Assembly (NCBI RefSeq): GCF_003667505.1
Contig: NZ_RCVJ01000105.1
Location: forward strand, 1-64,000
From: Micromonospora sp. BL4
GTDB lineage: Bacteria > Actinomycetota > Actinomycetes > Mycobacteriales > Micromonosporaceae
DNA length: 64,000 nt
Direction of reading: 5' to 3'
Position 1 is the stretch's first letter. The number at the start of each line of letters is the position of its first letter. This document shows, in pieces, positions 18,875 to 27,578 of the stretch. The translations under genes and the position numbers were made by a program. The notes under the pieces are model-generated. The model had not been told where the DNA came from. It made no database searches and saw nothing but the letters and a program-made list of their open reading frames with translations.

Positions 18875-19129
18875 TCAGAGCTGCGGCGTGGTCAGGTCCC
18901 GCAGCAGCCGTTCCTCCTCGACGCGCCAGTAGCCGTGCTCCTTGCCGTCGAGCAGCACCACCGGCAGCCGGTCCCCGTACTCCCGCTCCAGCCCCTCGTC
19001 GGCGGTGACGTCCCACTCGACCCACTTGTCCCCGGTGACCGCCACCACCCGGTCGAGCGCCGCCTTGGCGTCGTCGCACAGGTGGCAGCCGGGGCGGGTG
19101 ATCAGGGCGAGCCGGGCGTCAGTGGACAT
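18875..19129 (-). CDS. Glutaredoxin-family protein
   Basis: The 84-residue thioredoxin-fold protein has redox motif CHLC (Cys15, Cys18) and cis-Pro in RLPVVLLDGKEH, the features of the DUF836/glutaredoxin-like group. It overlaps the end of the acyl-CoA ligase gene by 11 bp and is probably co-transcribed with it. A glutaredoxin-like gene near hemA is also seen in mycobacteria (Rv0508), so this is part of the conserved core block. Its reductant is probably mycothiol or an NrdH/thioredoxin system. Confidence 0.85.
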   Translation of the reverse strand: MSTDARLALITRPGCHLCDDAKAALDRVVAVTGDKWVEWDVTADEGLEREYGDRLPVVLLDGKEHGYWRVEEERLLRDLTTPQL

Positions 19130-20771
19130 CGGTTACCTCCGTGCGCGTGTCGGCGTTCGCCGGCGGGTCGGCCGGCGTCGCCGACCGGAGCTGGGTCTTG
19201 CGTACCTTGCCGATCGCCGAGTGCGGCAGGGCGTCGACGAAGTCGACCACGGTCGGGCACTTGAACCGGGCCAGGTTCCGCGCGCAATGGGCGAGCAGCT
19301 CCTCGCCGGTCACCTGCCGCCCCGGCGCCGGCACCACGTACGCCCGGACAGTCTCGCCGGTCCGGGGATGCGGCACACCCAGTACGGCCGACTCGGCCAC
19401 CCCGGGGTGTCCGGAGAGCACCAGCTCGACCTCGCGCGGATAGACGTTGAACCCGTTGACCAGGATCAGCTCGCCGAGCCGGTCGACCAGGAAGAGGTCG
19501 CCGTCCTCGTCGGCGTACGCCACGTCGCCGGTCCCCCACCAGCCGTCGGCGTCCGGGCCGTCCCGGCCGTCGGGCCAGTAGCCGGTGAAGAGGTTGGGCC
19601 CGGCTACGACGATCTGCCCCGGGTCGGTGCCCGGCGCCACGTCGGAGATGTCCAGCTCATCCGGGTCCTCGTCGGGGACGGCCAGGCCGTCGCGCCAGAG
19701 GTCCGTGCCGTCGGCGCCGACCAGGCGCAGCCGCACGCCGGGCAGCGGCCGGCCGATCGAGCCGGCCTTGGCCACGCCGCCGACCAGGGTGGAGGTGAGC
19801 ACCGGCGCGGTCTCGGTGAGGCCGTACCCGACGTGCACCGGATGACCGGTCGCCTCGGTGAAGCGCGCCGCGACCGCCGGCTCCAGCGGCGCCGCGCCGC
19901 AGACCGCCACCCTGACGGAGGCGGTCGCCGCCCGGAGCTCCGCCGCGCCGGCCCAGGCCAGGAACATCGACGGTACGCCGACCAGCACGGTGACCCGGTG
20001 CCGGGCGATCTCGTCGAGCCCCGCCGTGGGCCCCGGCTCGTCGAGCAGCACGCCGGTCGCGCCATGGTGGACGACCGCGCCGAGCCCCGAGTTGAGCCCG
20101 TACGCGTGGAACAGCGGCAGGGCCAGGAGCACCGTGTCCCCCGGGCCGACCACCGGCGGCTCGATCCGGTCGACCTGCTCGTGGTTCGCCAGCAGGGCGC
20201 GGTGCGAGAGCATCGCGCCCTTGGGACGGCCCTCGGTGCCTGAGGTGTAGAGCAGTACGGCCAGGTCTGCGCCACCCCGGCGCGGGCGCGTCGGCGGCTC
20301 GGGCGCGTCGACGGCGGACCGTGGGGGCGTGCCGTGCACGGCGGTGAGCGCGGGCAGCTCGGCGGCCACCTCGGCGACCAGGCCCCGGACCCGCTCGGTG
20401 CCGATCAGCACCGAGGCGCCGGAGTCGGCGAGCACGTGCCGCAGTTCCGGGGCGGTGAAGCCGGGGTTGACCGGAACCGCGACGAGTCCGGCGCGCAGGG
20501 CGCCGAGCCAGCTGACCACGAAGTCGATGGTGTTGGGCGGTGCGATCGCGACGCGTGGCGGCGTACCGCCCGGATCGTCGGGCGGCGCGGCGGCGGTCAG
20601 CGCGTACGCGGTGGAGGCCACTGCGGCGTCCAGTTCGGACCAGCTCAGGGTCCGGTCGCGCCAGTGCAGCGCGGCCCGATCGCCGTGGTCGAGAGCCGCC
20701 CGGTGGACCCGGTCGGCGAGGTTCGGCTCGGTGTTTGCCGATGCGTCCTGCACGGTGATCGAGTCTGGCAC
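19119..20771 (-). CDS. AMP-forming acyl-CoA synthetase (class I adenylate-forming enzyme)
   Basis: The 550-residue enzyme carries the signature motifs: P-loop-like LLYTSGTEGRPKGAML (A3), YGLTETAPV (A5), GWWGTGDVAY (A7), DRLGELILVNGFNVYP (A8) and the catalytic Lys in IGKVRKTQL (A10) near the C-terminus. It probably activates a carboxylic acid, most likely a fatty acid, as acyl-AMP and then acyl-CoA. It is followed by the overlapping glutaredoxin gene and is divergent from bldN. The exact acid cannot be told from sequence. Confidence 0.9.
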   Translation of the reverse strand: MPDSITVQDASANTEPNLADRVHRAALDHGDRAALHWRDRTLSWSELDAAVASTAYALTAAAPPDDPGGTPPRVAIAPPNTIDFVVSWLGALRAGLVAVPVNPGFTAPELRHVLADSGASVLIGTERVRGLVAEVAAELPALTAVHGTPPRSAVDAPEPPTRPRRGGADLAVLLYTSGTEGRPKGAMLSHRALLANHEQVDRIEPPVVGPGDTVLLALPLFHAYGLNSGLGAVVHHGATGVLLDEPGPTAGLDEIARHRVTVLVGVPSMFLAWAGAAELRAATASVRVAVCGAAPLEPAVAARFTEATGHPVHVGYGLTETAPVLTSTLVGGVAKAGSIGRPLPGVRLRLVGADGTDLWRDGLAVPDEDPDELDISDVAPGTDPGQIVVAGPNLFTGYWPDGRDGPDADGWWGTGDVAYADEDGDLFLVDRLGELILVNGFNVYPREVELVLSGHPGVAESAVLGVPHPRTGETVRAYVVPAPGRQVTGEELLAHCARNLARFKCPTVVDFVDALPHSAIGKVRKTQLRSATPADPPANADTRTEVTDVH

Positions 20772-21188
20772 AGCGGGCGGCGCCAGGCCACGCCCGACGG
20801 TCGGGGCGGCGGACGGTCGGCGGCGCCAGGAAAGGTCCCGCCCACGGGACTGACCACTGTGCCACCGGCGATCCGATCACGTCCCGTCGATGGGACGGGC
20901 GACGCCACGCCCCGCCGGTTCGGCCGGGTCGCGCCGACCACCGGACGGGACGGGTCAGCCGAATGGGCAATGCGCCCTCGACCAGGGGTTCCACCCTGGA
21001 TCACCGCGCCGCTCCAAAGTCAATCGCACACGACGGACAACCGGTCCGCCGACGGTGCGACGGAGGGGGAAATACTTCCGCCCTGTGTAACGGACTTGCC
21101 ACGCGCGGGTGACGTTGGCCCTATCATCACTCGGGTCGGCTCACCCCATTTGCCGTGAGTCGACACCCCTCAGCCCGAGGAGGCCCCC
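20772..21188. other. Gene-free divergent region upstream of bldN
   Basis: About 420 bp separate the ligase start from the bldN leader. A -10-like TATCAT (21122-21127) precedes a GAGGAGG ribosome site (21177-21183); TTGCCA at 21096-21101 would be a -35 with a rather long 20-bp spacer. No other gene or repeat was recognised. Confidence 0.45.
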
Positions 21189-21344
21189 GTGCCTGTGAGC
21201 GCATTGGACCAGCACCTCAAGGGGAACTGCCGCCCGTCGGCACACCCCGGAACCGTCCTGCCCGACCGGAAGCCCGGTCGGTCCGCACCGCCGACCCGCA
21301 GACCCGCCCGCCCGGCGACCGACGGGACGGGGGCGACGCGGTGA
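21189..21344 (+). CDS. Possible leader peptide translationally coupled to bldN
   Basis: A GTG at 21189 sits five bases after a perfect GAGGAGG ribosome site and opens a 51-codon frame (V-P-V-S-A-L-D-Q...), rich in Pro and Arg. Its TGA stop overlaps the proposed bldN GTG start as GTGA (21341-21344). This fits a regulatory upstream ORF controlling bldN translation. Alternatively the ribosome site serves nothing and bldN starts earlier in its own frame (GTG at 21155). No homologue is recognised; existence of the peptide is inference. Confidence 0.35.
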   Translation: MPVSALDQHLKGNCRPSAHPGTVLPDRKPGRSAPPTRRPARPATDGTGATR

Positions 21345-22291
21345 CCACCTTCGGTTATGCGGAGCGCCCGGTCGGCCTGACCGGTCAGACGGCTCGCGCC
21401 CAGGTCAACGAGCGGCCAGCGGCCCGCGCCCCGATGGACGAACCGCACGGCGCCGCCGTGCGGGGCGACGGCACGGCGAAGCGGATTCGCAACCGGCCAC
21501 ACCACAACGAGCCGCCACCACGACCGGCGGTGCCCGGCGGAAACGCGAAGCCGGCCGGCGGCCGGGTCGCCGTACCGGCCCGACCGACCATGCCGGCCCA
21601 GGGCCGACGGGTCAGCGACACACCGACGGCGCCCGCCGACGCGTCCGCGGGCGAGACGGCGGTGATCCCGGCGGTACCGGCCGCCACCACCCCGACCGGC
21701 TTCCCGAGCCGACCGGACCCGTCCGACCCGGCCACCGAGGTCTGGACGCTGATCGAGCGGGCCCAGGCCGGCGAGTCCGAGGCGTTCGGCCTGATCTACG
21801 ACCGGTACGTGGACACCGTGTTCCGGTTCGTCTACTTCCGGGTCGGCAACCGGCAGCTCGCCGAGGACCTCACCTCGGACACCTTCCTCCGCGCGCTCAA
21901 GCGGATCAGCAGCTTCACCTGGCAGGGCCGCGACCTCGGCGCCTGGCTGGTGACCATCGCCCGCAACCTGGTCGCGGACCACTTCAAGTCCGGCCGGTAC
22001 CGGCTGGAGGTCACCACCGGCGACGTGCTCGACGCCGACCGGGAGGACCGGGGCCCGGAGGGCAGCCCGGAGGCGGCGGTGGTCGAGCACATCACCAACG
22101 TCGCCCTGCTCACCGCCGTGAAGCAACTCAACCCGGAGCAGCAGGAGTGCATCGTGCTCCGGTTCCTCCAGGGCTTCTCGGTCGCCGAGACGGCACGGGC
22201 GATGGGCAAGAACGAGGGCGCCATCAAGGCCCTCCAGTACCGGGCGGTCCGCGCCCTGGCCCGGCTCCTGCCCGACGGCTTCCAGCCGTAG
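21341..22291 (+). CDS. bldN: ECF RNA polymerase sigma factor, BldN family
   Basis: The C-terminal ~185 residues closely match Streptomyces BldN: region 2 (AQAGESEAFGLIYDRYVDTV, then SDTFLRALKRI), FTWQGRDLGAWLVTIARNLV, DHFKSGRYRLEVTTGD, and region 4 with LRFLQGFSVAETARAMGKNE. The N-terminus (about 125 residues from the GTG at 21341) is Pro/Ala/Arg-rich and unlike sigma regions, recalling the pro-sequence of BldN. BldN drives aerial-development genes in streptomycetes. The GTG is chosen for its overlap with the leader ORF; the frame stays open to a GTG at 21155. It is followed by an RsbN-like gene, the known anti-sigma partner. Confidence 0.9.
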   Translation: MTTFGYAERPVGLTGQTARAQVNERPAARAPMDEPHGAAVRGDGTAKRIRNRPHHNEPPPRPAVPGGNAKPAGGRVAVPARPTMPAQGRRVSDTPTAPADASAGETAVIPAVPAATTPTGFPSRPDPSDPATEVWTLIERAQAGESEAFGLIYDRYVDTVFRFVYFRVGNRQLAEDLTSDTFLRALKRISSFTWQGRDLGAWLVTIARNLVADHFKSGRYRLEVTTGDVLDADREDRGPEGSPEAAVVEHITNVALLTAVKQLNPEQQECIVLRFLQGFSVAETARAMGKNEGAIKALQYRAVRALARLLPDGFQP

Positions 22292-22394
22292 TTTCTTCCG
22301 GCGGGACCGATGGGCGTCGATCGGCGTCCCGGCAGCTCAGTCGGTCGCGCCTGGTGACGACGATCACTTTCTGTGATTTCCGGCCCGCCAGGCC

Positions 22395-22423
22395 CGTAAC
22401 CCGTGCCCGGTCCACGGCGTTTC
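22395..22423 (+). promoter_or_regulatory. Possible BldN-dependent promoter of the rsbN-like gene
   Basis: CGTAAC (22395-22400) is followed 17 bases later by CGTTTC (22418-22423). The BldN consensus, as I recall it, is CGTAAC-N16-CGTTGA. The site lies in the 287-bp gap between bldN and rsbN, where a BldN-dependent rsbN promoter is known in Streptomyces. The -10 is only a 4/6 match and the spacer is one base long. Confidence 0.4.
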
Positions 22424-22578
22424 TCCGGGTGCGACCGGTGGTTGCCCCGGCAGGACCGGGTCAGCGAGGTTCGTCCGGCATGCCGGACCGGCCTCACCTC
22501 CGTGGCGTCACACTGCCGCCCGGTCGCTGGCAAGGACCGCGGCCGCCCGGCCGTGACCAGCGAGAGGAGGTGCCTGCG

Positions 22579-23457
22579 GTGGACAACATCCTCTTCTCCC
22601 GCCGGCGCGCGGAGCGCTTCGCGCAGCTTCTCGACGAGGCCAACGGCGGCCGACGGCACCACGTCCGGTCCCGTGCGGATGGCCAGCTCGCGCCGCTCGT
22701 CGCGGTGGGCCAGCGGCTCAGCGTCGATCCACCGGCGGTCGAGGTCGACCCCGACTTCCGGACCGGCCTGCGGGCGATGCTGCTCGCCACCGCGGTGCGG
22801 GAAGGGCTGGGCACCACACCGCCGGCCGGCGAACCGGCCACCGCGCGTCCCGCCGGCACCAACCGGGGTTCCCTGCTTCCGGCGGTCACCGCCCGCCGGG
22901 CCCGCGCCCGGGGCGCGATCCTGATCGGCATCGCGGCCGGCGCCATCGCCGTCTCCGGCATCTCCGCCGCCAGCGAGAACGCGGTCCCCGGCGACGCGCT
23001 CTACGGCATGAAGCGCTCGACCGAGCGGGCCCAGCTCGCCCTGGCCAGCTCGGACATCAGCCGCGGTCAGCTCTTCCTGGACTTCGCCCGGACCCGACTC
23101 GGGGAGGCCGCCGAGCTGCGCGGCGACCCGATCGGCTACAGCGCGGTCCTCGACGACATGGACGCCGACACCCGGCAGGGTGTCCGCCTGCTCAACGCCG
23201 CCGCCGTGCAGCGGGCCGAGCCGGCCAGCCTGGACACCGTCAACACCTTCGTCGCGGGTCAGCGGCGAGCGGTGGGCAACCTGCTCGACGGGGCCACCCG
23301 GGCCGACCGGGAGCGGACCCGGCGTTCGCTGGCGCTGCTGGACGGCATCCGGGACCGCTCGGACGCGCTGCGCGCGGCGATCGCCTGCGGCCTGCCGGCG
23401 CCGACGGCCAGCGACACGCTCGGCCCCGCCCCGTCCGCCTGCCCCGGCACCCGCTGA
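22579..23457 (+). CDS. rsbN: RsbN-like anti-sigma factor, DUF5667-containing membrane protein
   Basis: The 292-residue protein begins at a GTG eight bases after GAGAGGAGG. A cytoplasmic N-terminal segment (about 1-110; RRRAERFAQLLDEANGG), one transmembrane helix (about 112-132), then an extracytoplasmic DUF5667 region (AVPGDALYGMKRSTERAQLAL). In Streptomyces the gene directly after bldN encodes RsbN, which holds BldN at the membrane; position, topology and domain agree here. It would tie release of BldN to a signal outside the membrane. A hairpin follows the stop. Confidence 0.85.
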   Translation: MDNILFSRRRAERFAQLLDEANGGRRHHVRSRADGQLAPLVAVGQRLSVDPPAVEVDPDFRTGLRAMLLATAVREGLGTTPPAGEPATARPAGTNRGSLLPAVTARRARARGAILIGIAAGAIAVSGISAASENAVPGDALYGMKRSTERAQLALASSDISRGQLFLDFARTRLGEAAELRGDPIGYSAVLDDMDADTRQGVRLLNAAAVQRAEPASLDTVNTFVAGQRRAVGNLLDGATRADRERTRRSLALLDGIRDRSDALRAAIACGLPAPTASDTLGPAPSACPGTR

Positions 23458-23462
23458 CCCAC

Positions 23463-23484
23463 CCGGGGCGCCCAGCCGCCCCGG
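23463..23484 (+). terminator. Hairpin after the rsbN-like gene
   Basis: Perfect 8-base arms CCGGGGCG / CGCCCCGG with a 6-base loop begin five bases after the rsbN stop. It is short but very GC-rich and well placed to end the bldN-rsbN transcripts. Confidence 0.5.
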
Positions 23485-23607
23485 CCACTCCCATACCGCA
23501 GGTCCGGCCGGTTCTGCCACAGTTCGCTCGCTGCCCGGCCGGTCGACCGTGCTTGCCGGCTACCCTCGCTGGAGGCATCCGTCGTACCTGGCGAGGAAGG
23601 GAGACGC

Positions 23608-24477
23608 GTGGCGCGCAGCCGCAAGGTGACGGTCAGCACCGACGCCCATGGTCACACCGCCGGCTGGGCGGACACCGAACTGGCTCCGACGACCGCGCCA
23701 GACCCGACCGCAGCGGCCTTCTTCGACGTGGACAACACGATGATGCAGGGCGCCTCGATCTACTGGTTCGCCCGCGGCCTCGCCGCGCGGAACTACTTCA
23801 CCACCGCCGACCTGGGCCGGTTCGCCTGGCAGCAGCTCCGGTTCCGGTTGCTCGCGCGGGAGCACGCCGGTGACATGTCCCAGGCCAAGGAGGCCGCGCT
23901 GGCCTTCGTCGAGGGCTGGCGGGTGGACGACGTGGAACGCCTCACGGAGGAGATCTTCGACGAGCTGATGGCTCCCCGGATCTGGGCCGGTACGCACCAG
24001 CTCGCGCAGCGCCACCTGGACGCCGGCCAGCGGGTCTGGCTGGTGAGCGCCGCCCCGGTGGAGATCGGTCGGGTGATCGCCACCCGGCTCGGCCTGACCG
24101 GCGCGATCGGCACGGTGGCCGAGGTGGTGGACGGGGCGTACACCGGGCGGCTGGTGGGCGACCTGATGCACGGGCCGGCGAAGGCCGAGGCGGTCACCCA
24201 GCTCGCCGCCGTGGAGCGGCTGGACCTGACCCGCTGCGCGGCCTACAGCGACTCGGCCAACGACCTGCCGCTGCTCTCCGCCGTGGGGCGGGCGGTGGCG
24301 GTCAATCCGGACGGGACCCTGCTGCGGCAGGCCCGGCAGCGCGGCTGGGAGGTACGGGACTTCCGTACCGGCCGTCGCGCGGTCAAGATCGCCGTGCCGT
24401 CGACCGCTGCGGCCGGGCTGGTCGCCGGCGCGGTCGCCGGTGGCCTGGCGTTGCAGCGTCGCCGCCGCAGCGGCTGA
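23608..24477 (+). CDS. HAD-IB phosphatase, SerB-like, with C-terminal membrane anchor
   Basis: The 289-residue protein has HAD motif I FFDVDNTMMQG, motif II VSAAP and motif IV SDSANDLPLL, the HAD-IB pattern shared with phosphoserine phosphatase and with lysophosphatidate-phosphatase-like proteins. The C-terminus (about 265-282) is a hydrophobic Ala/Gly helix followed by RRRR, suggesting a membrane anchor. GGAAGGGAG precedes the GTG start. Homologues (Rv0505c 'SerB1') sit in the same core block next to acyltransferases, so a lipid-phosphate substrate is as plausible as phosphoserine. Confidence 0.82.
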   Translation: MARSRKVTVSTDAHGHTAGWADTELAPTTAPDPTAAAFFDVDNTMMQGASIYWFARGLAARNYFTTADLGRFAWQQLRFRLLAREHAGDMSQAKEAALAFVEGWRVDDVERLTEEIFDELMAPRIWAGTHQLAQRHLDAGQRVWLVSAAPVEIGRVIATRLGLTGAIGTVAEVVDGAYTGRLVGDLMHGPAKAEAVTQLAAVERLDLTRCAAYSDSANDLPLLSAVGRAVAVNPDGTLLRQARQRGWEVRDFRTGRRAVKIAVPSTAAAGLVAGAVAGGLALQRRRRSG

Positions 24478-24486
24478 GCGGCGGGC

Positions 24487-25602
24487 TCAGGGGCCGAACG
24501 GGTCCGGCCGTCGCTCCAGCAGCGTGTGCAGGGTCTGCTGGATGGTCTCCCGCACCTGGTCGGCGAGGTTGAAGACCACCAGCGGGTCGTCCGCCGAGTC
24601 GGTCAGGTGCGCGGTCGGGATCGGTGGGCAGAACTGGATCAGCCACTTGCTGGGCAGCGGCACCATCCCCAGCGGCCCGAGCCACGGGAAGGTCGGCGTG
24701 ACCGGGAAATACGGCAGTTTGAGAAGCCGCGCGAGGGGCTTGATGTCGGCGAGCATCGGATAGATCTCCTCGCCACCGACGATGGCGACCGGCACGATCG
24801 GAGTGCCGGTGCGCAGCGCCGCCGAGACGAAGCCACCCCGGCCGAACCGTTGCAGCTTGTACCGGTCGGCGTAGAGCTTGCCGATGCCCTTGAAGCCCTC
24901 GGGGAAGACACCGACCAGGTCGCCGCCGCCGAGCAGCCGCTCGGCGTCCGGGTTGCAGGCCACCGTGCCACCGGTCTTGCGGGCGATCTCCGACACCACC
25001 GGCATCCGGAAGACGAGATCCGCACCGAGCAGGCGCAGGTAGCGATGCGCGGGGTGCTTGTCGTGCAGCGCCGCCGAGAGGATCAACGCGTCCAGCGCCA
25101 CCGTGCCCGAGTGGTTGCCGACCACCAGGGCGGGCCCGTCGACGGGGACGTGCTCCACCCCGCTGACCTCGGTGCGGAACCAGTCCCGGTAGAGCAGCCG
25201 CAGCAGCGGATGGAAGACCGCGTCGGTCAGCTCCGGGTCGAAGCCGAACTCGTCGACCTCGTAGTCGCCGGAGAGCCGCCGGCGCAGGAACGCCAGGCCG
25301 TTCGCGACCTTCCGGTCCCAGTGGTCACCCGGCCGGTCCGCGACGGCCGGCTCGGTGCCACCCGTCTCGCCGCCGGTGGCCGGAGCGCGCCCGCCCGCCG
25401 GTTCGCCGGGAACCGGGCCGTCGACCGGCTCGTCGGTGGCCGCGGTGTCGACCTCGTCGGCCGGCGCCGGGGTCGGCGCCACCCGGGCCGCCGGTCGGTG
25501 TCCGTTGCGCCGCGCCGGGTCCGTGCCCGGCGCGGTCGGCCCCTGCGGTACGTCGAACCGCCCGATGCTGGCCGGGTCACGACCCTCCCCCGCCCCCGTC
25601 AC
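24487..25602 (-). CDS. PlsC-type lysophospholipid acyltransferase
   Basis: The 371-residue protein has an unusual ~110-residue Pro/Ala/Glu-rich, probably disordered N-terminus, then an acyltransferase domain with catalytic NHSGTVALDAL (H-x4-D), FPEGFKG and the P-rich GTPIVPVAIVGGEE motif. It transfers an acyl chain to a lysophospholipid or another glycerol-type acceptor at the inner membrane face. It overlaps the epimerase gene by 4 bp, as in the Rv0501-Rv0502 pair of M. tuberculosis. The acceptor is unknown. Confidence 0.85.
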   Translation of the reverse strand: MTGAGEGRDPASIGRFDVPQGPTAPGTDPARRNGHRPAARVAPTPAPADEVDTAATDEPVDGPVPGEPAGGRAPATGGETGGTEPAVADRPGDHWDRKVANGLAFLRRRLSGDYEVDEFGFDPELTDAVFHPLLRLLYRDWFRTEVSGVEHVPVDGPALVVGNHSGTVALDALILSAALHDKHPAHRYLRLLGADLVFRMPVVSEIARKTGGTVACNPDAERLLGGGDLVGVFPEGFKGIGKLYADRYKLQRFGRGGFVSAALRTGTPIVPVAIVGGEEIYPMLADIKPLARLLKLPYFPVTPTFPWLGPLGMVPLPSKWLIQFCPPIPTAHLTDSADDPLVVFNLADQVRETIQQTLHTLLERRPDPFGP

Positions 25603-26681
25603 GACCGCTCCCGGATCGCGGAGCGGACCTGCCGGATGCCGTCCAGGACGAGCTGCTCAGCGGCGGCCAGGTGGTCCCGGGTGACCACGACCCCTCCGTG
25701 GTGGGCTCGGATGAAGTCGTCGAAGGCCGCGGCGGTGGAACGCGGGGTGAAGCCGTACTCCCGCTCCAGCCGGGTCGTGTCGACGACCCGGCCGTGCACG
25801 AAGAGGTCGACCTGGTCCAGGCCGTAGCGGCCGAAGCCCATGCTGCGGGCCAGCGCGGCGGCGCCGGAGAGGCCCGGCTCCAGCACCGGGACGGCCACAC
25901 GACCGGCGCGCCGGATCGCCTGGGACAGCGAGAGCACGCCCGGCCCGGCGACGTTGTAGGTGCCGGGATGATCCTCCACGATCGACCGGTGCAGCACCTC
26001 CAGCGCGTCGTCGATGTGCAGGAACTGCAGGCGGGGATCGCGGCCGAAGACGGTGGGCACCAGCGGCTGCGCGAAGTAGCGGGTCAACGTCGTGTCGGCG
26101 GTCGAGCCGATGAACGGCGCGAAGCGCAGCACGGTGGCGGTGACGTCGGATCGACGACGCCGGAAGCCGCGGACGTACCCCTCGACGTCGAGGATGTCCC
26201 GGCCGAAACCGCCGCGCGGCACCTCGCGCGGCTCGGTCTCCTCGGTGAACACCGCCGGGTCCCGGAACGACACGCCGTAGGCGGCGGTCGACGAGCGGAC
26301 CACCAGCTTGCGCAGCCGGGGCGCCCGTTGGCAGGCGGCGAGCAGTTGCATGGTGCCGATGACGTTCTGGTCCTTCATGGCCGACCGGCCGCCGTGCTGC
26401 GGGTCGGCAGAGCTGACCAGCGCGAGGTGCACCACCGCGTCGACGTCGAGGTCGGCGAGGAGCCCGCCGAGCGAGCCGGCGTCGACGCGGATCCGTTCGA
26501 CGCGGTCCAGTACGTCGGTGAACTCGGCGCCGGGGTCCGGCGCGTCCACCCCGATGACCCGCTCGATACGCGGGTCGGCGGCCAGGCGGGCCGCCACGTG
26601 GGCGCCCAGGTAACGACCGACCCCGGTGACGACGACGACCCCCGGAGCACCTGAGGTGCTACCGGGGGTCATCTGACGCAC
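25599..26681 (-). CDS. NAD-dependent sugar-nucleotide epimerase/dehydratase
   Basis: The 360-residue extended-SDR protein has the cofactor motif VVVTGVGRYLGAHVA (TGxxxxxG) near residue 20, then DVDAVVHLALVSS and the region STAAYGVSFRDP where the catalytic YxxxK is expected but not seen in standard form. Family members are annotated as UDP-glucose epimerases (GalE2-like, Rv0501). The lack of a clear YxxxK makes true epimerase activity uncertain. It lies 112 bp after the bS22 gene and overlaps the acyltransferase, so all three probably share a transcript. Confidence 0.82.
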   Translation of the reverse strand: MRQMTPGSTSGAPGVVVVTGVGRYLGAHVAARLAADPRIERVIGVDAPDPGAEFTDVLDRVERIRVDAGSLGGLLADLDVDAVVHLALVSSADPQHGGRSAMKDQNVIGTMQLLAACQRAPRLRKLVVRSSTAAYGVSFRDPAVFTEETEPREVPRGGFGRDILDVEGYVRGFRRRRSDVTATVLRFAPFIGSTADTTLTRYFAQPLVPTVFGRDPRLQFLHIDDALEVLHRSIVEDHPGTYNVAGPGVLSLSQAIRRAGRVAVPVLEPGLSGAAALARSMGFGRYGLDQVDLFVHGRVVDTTRLEREYGFTPRSTAAAFDDFIRAHHGGVVVTRDHLAAAEQLVLDGIRQVRSAIRERS

Positions 26682-26793
26682 CTACCCCGGCAGGAGTGAT
26701 CGAGCCGGGACGACCACGGCCTGATCACCTGAGCCTCCGGAGGTCGACAGGTGGCAAGTGACGCCGGATGCCGGGCAGAGTGCCCGGCGGCGA

Positions 26794-26895
26794 TCACTTG
26801 CCGAGACGGCGACGCTGGACGCGGGTCTTGCGCAGCAGCTTGCGGTGCTTCTTCTTAGCCATGCGCTTGCGGCGCTTCTTGACCACCGAGCCCAT
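26794..26895 (-). CDS. Small ribosomal subunit protein bS22 (AURKAIP1/COX24 domain)
   Basis: A 33-residue, extremely basic protein ([19 protein letters not shown]..., ending RRRLGK) almost identical to mycobacterial bS22, which was found in the 30S decoding region by cryo-EM. GAAAGG lies about 8 bases before the ATG. It is too short for most gene finders. Position between the excisionase-like gene and the epimerase is the same as Rv0500B in M. tuberculosis. Confidence 0.93.
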   Translation of the reverse strand: MGSVVKKRRKRMAKKKHRKLLRKTRVQRRRLGK

Positions 26896-27144
26896 ACGAC
26901 AGCCTTTCGATACAACGTGCGGGGCGGACCGGATGACACCACGCAGGTGGCGACGGCGACCGCTTGCGGACAACGGACCGGACCAGTCTGGGCGGCGGGG
27001 CGCACCGGTGGGGTCTCGGTCGGGCTCCAGGGTAGCCGGAGAGCGTCAGCAGGACCAACGCGCCCCCGTCGATGCCGCTTTCCGGGCGTGACCGCGCGGC
27101 CCGCCAGCTCCCGCTACGTCGTGTTCGGCGGGCGCGGCGGTGGC

Positions 27145-27354
27145 TCAGGCGGTCTCCTGAAACGCACCCCGCAGATATTCGTGCACCGCGTGCTCAGGCA
27201 CCCGGAACGACCGGCCGACCCGGACCGCGGTGAGCTCACCGCTGTGCACCAGGCGATAGACCGTCATCTTCGAGACCCGCATCACCGTCGCCACCTCGGC
27301 AACGGTGAGGAACTTGACCTCCGACAGCCGTCCGTCGGACTGCGACCCGGCCAT
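27145..27354 (-). CDS. Excisionase/BldC-like small DNA-binding protein
   Basis: The 69-residue protein is a MerR-type winged HTH of the excisionase family (FLTVAEVATVMRVSKMTVYRLVHSGELTAVRVG...). The ATG at 27354 (MAGSQSDGRL) gives the usual size; 27375 is an alternative. It corresponds by position and motif to Rv0500A and to the SCO3328-type proteins beside bS22, rather than to a phage excisionase: no integrase or att site is nearby. It probably regulates core genes; targets are unknown. Confidence 0.85.
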   Translation of the reverse strand: MAGSQSDGRLSEVKFLTVAEVATVMRVSKMTVYRLVHSGELTAVRVGRSFRVPEHAVHEYLRGAFQETA

Positions 27355-27578
27355 GGCTTCACCGACCCATCCCATGCCCGGCGCGTGCCAACCCGACGGA
27401 TGCTCCGGGCCGGGCCGGCGACGCGCGTGTTACCAGTACGGTAGCGGGGCGGCTGTGACCGGCGCGATCCCTTCGTACAACTGATCATGTTCGGGCCGCC
27501 GGTTCACCCGATCCGCGCTCCCGGTATCTCCCTGCCTGCGTCCGGCGTCCGGTTGGGGCGGCTCGGAACGGCGGTGGC

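Noticed and set aside
27145..27354. Phage excisionase implying an integrated element
   Set aside because: No integrase or attachment site is nearby, and the gene sits beside bS22 as in mycobacteria; it is a core regulator.
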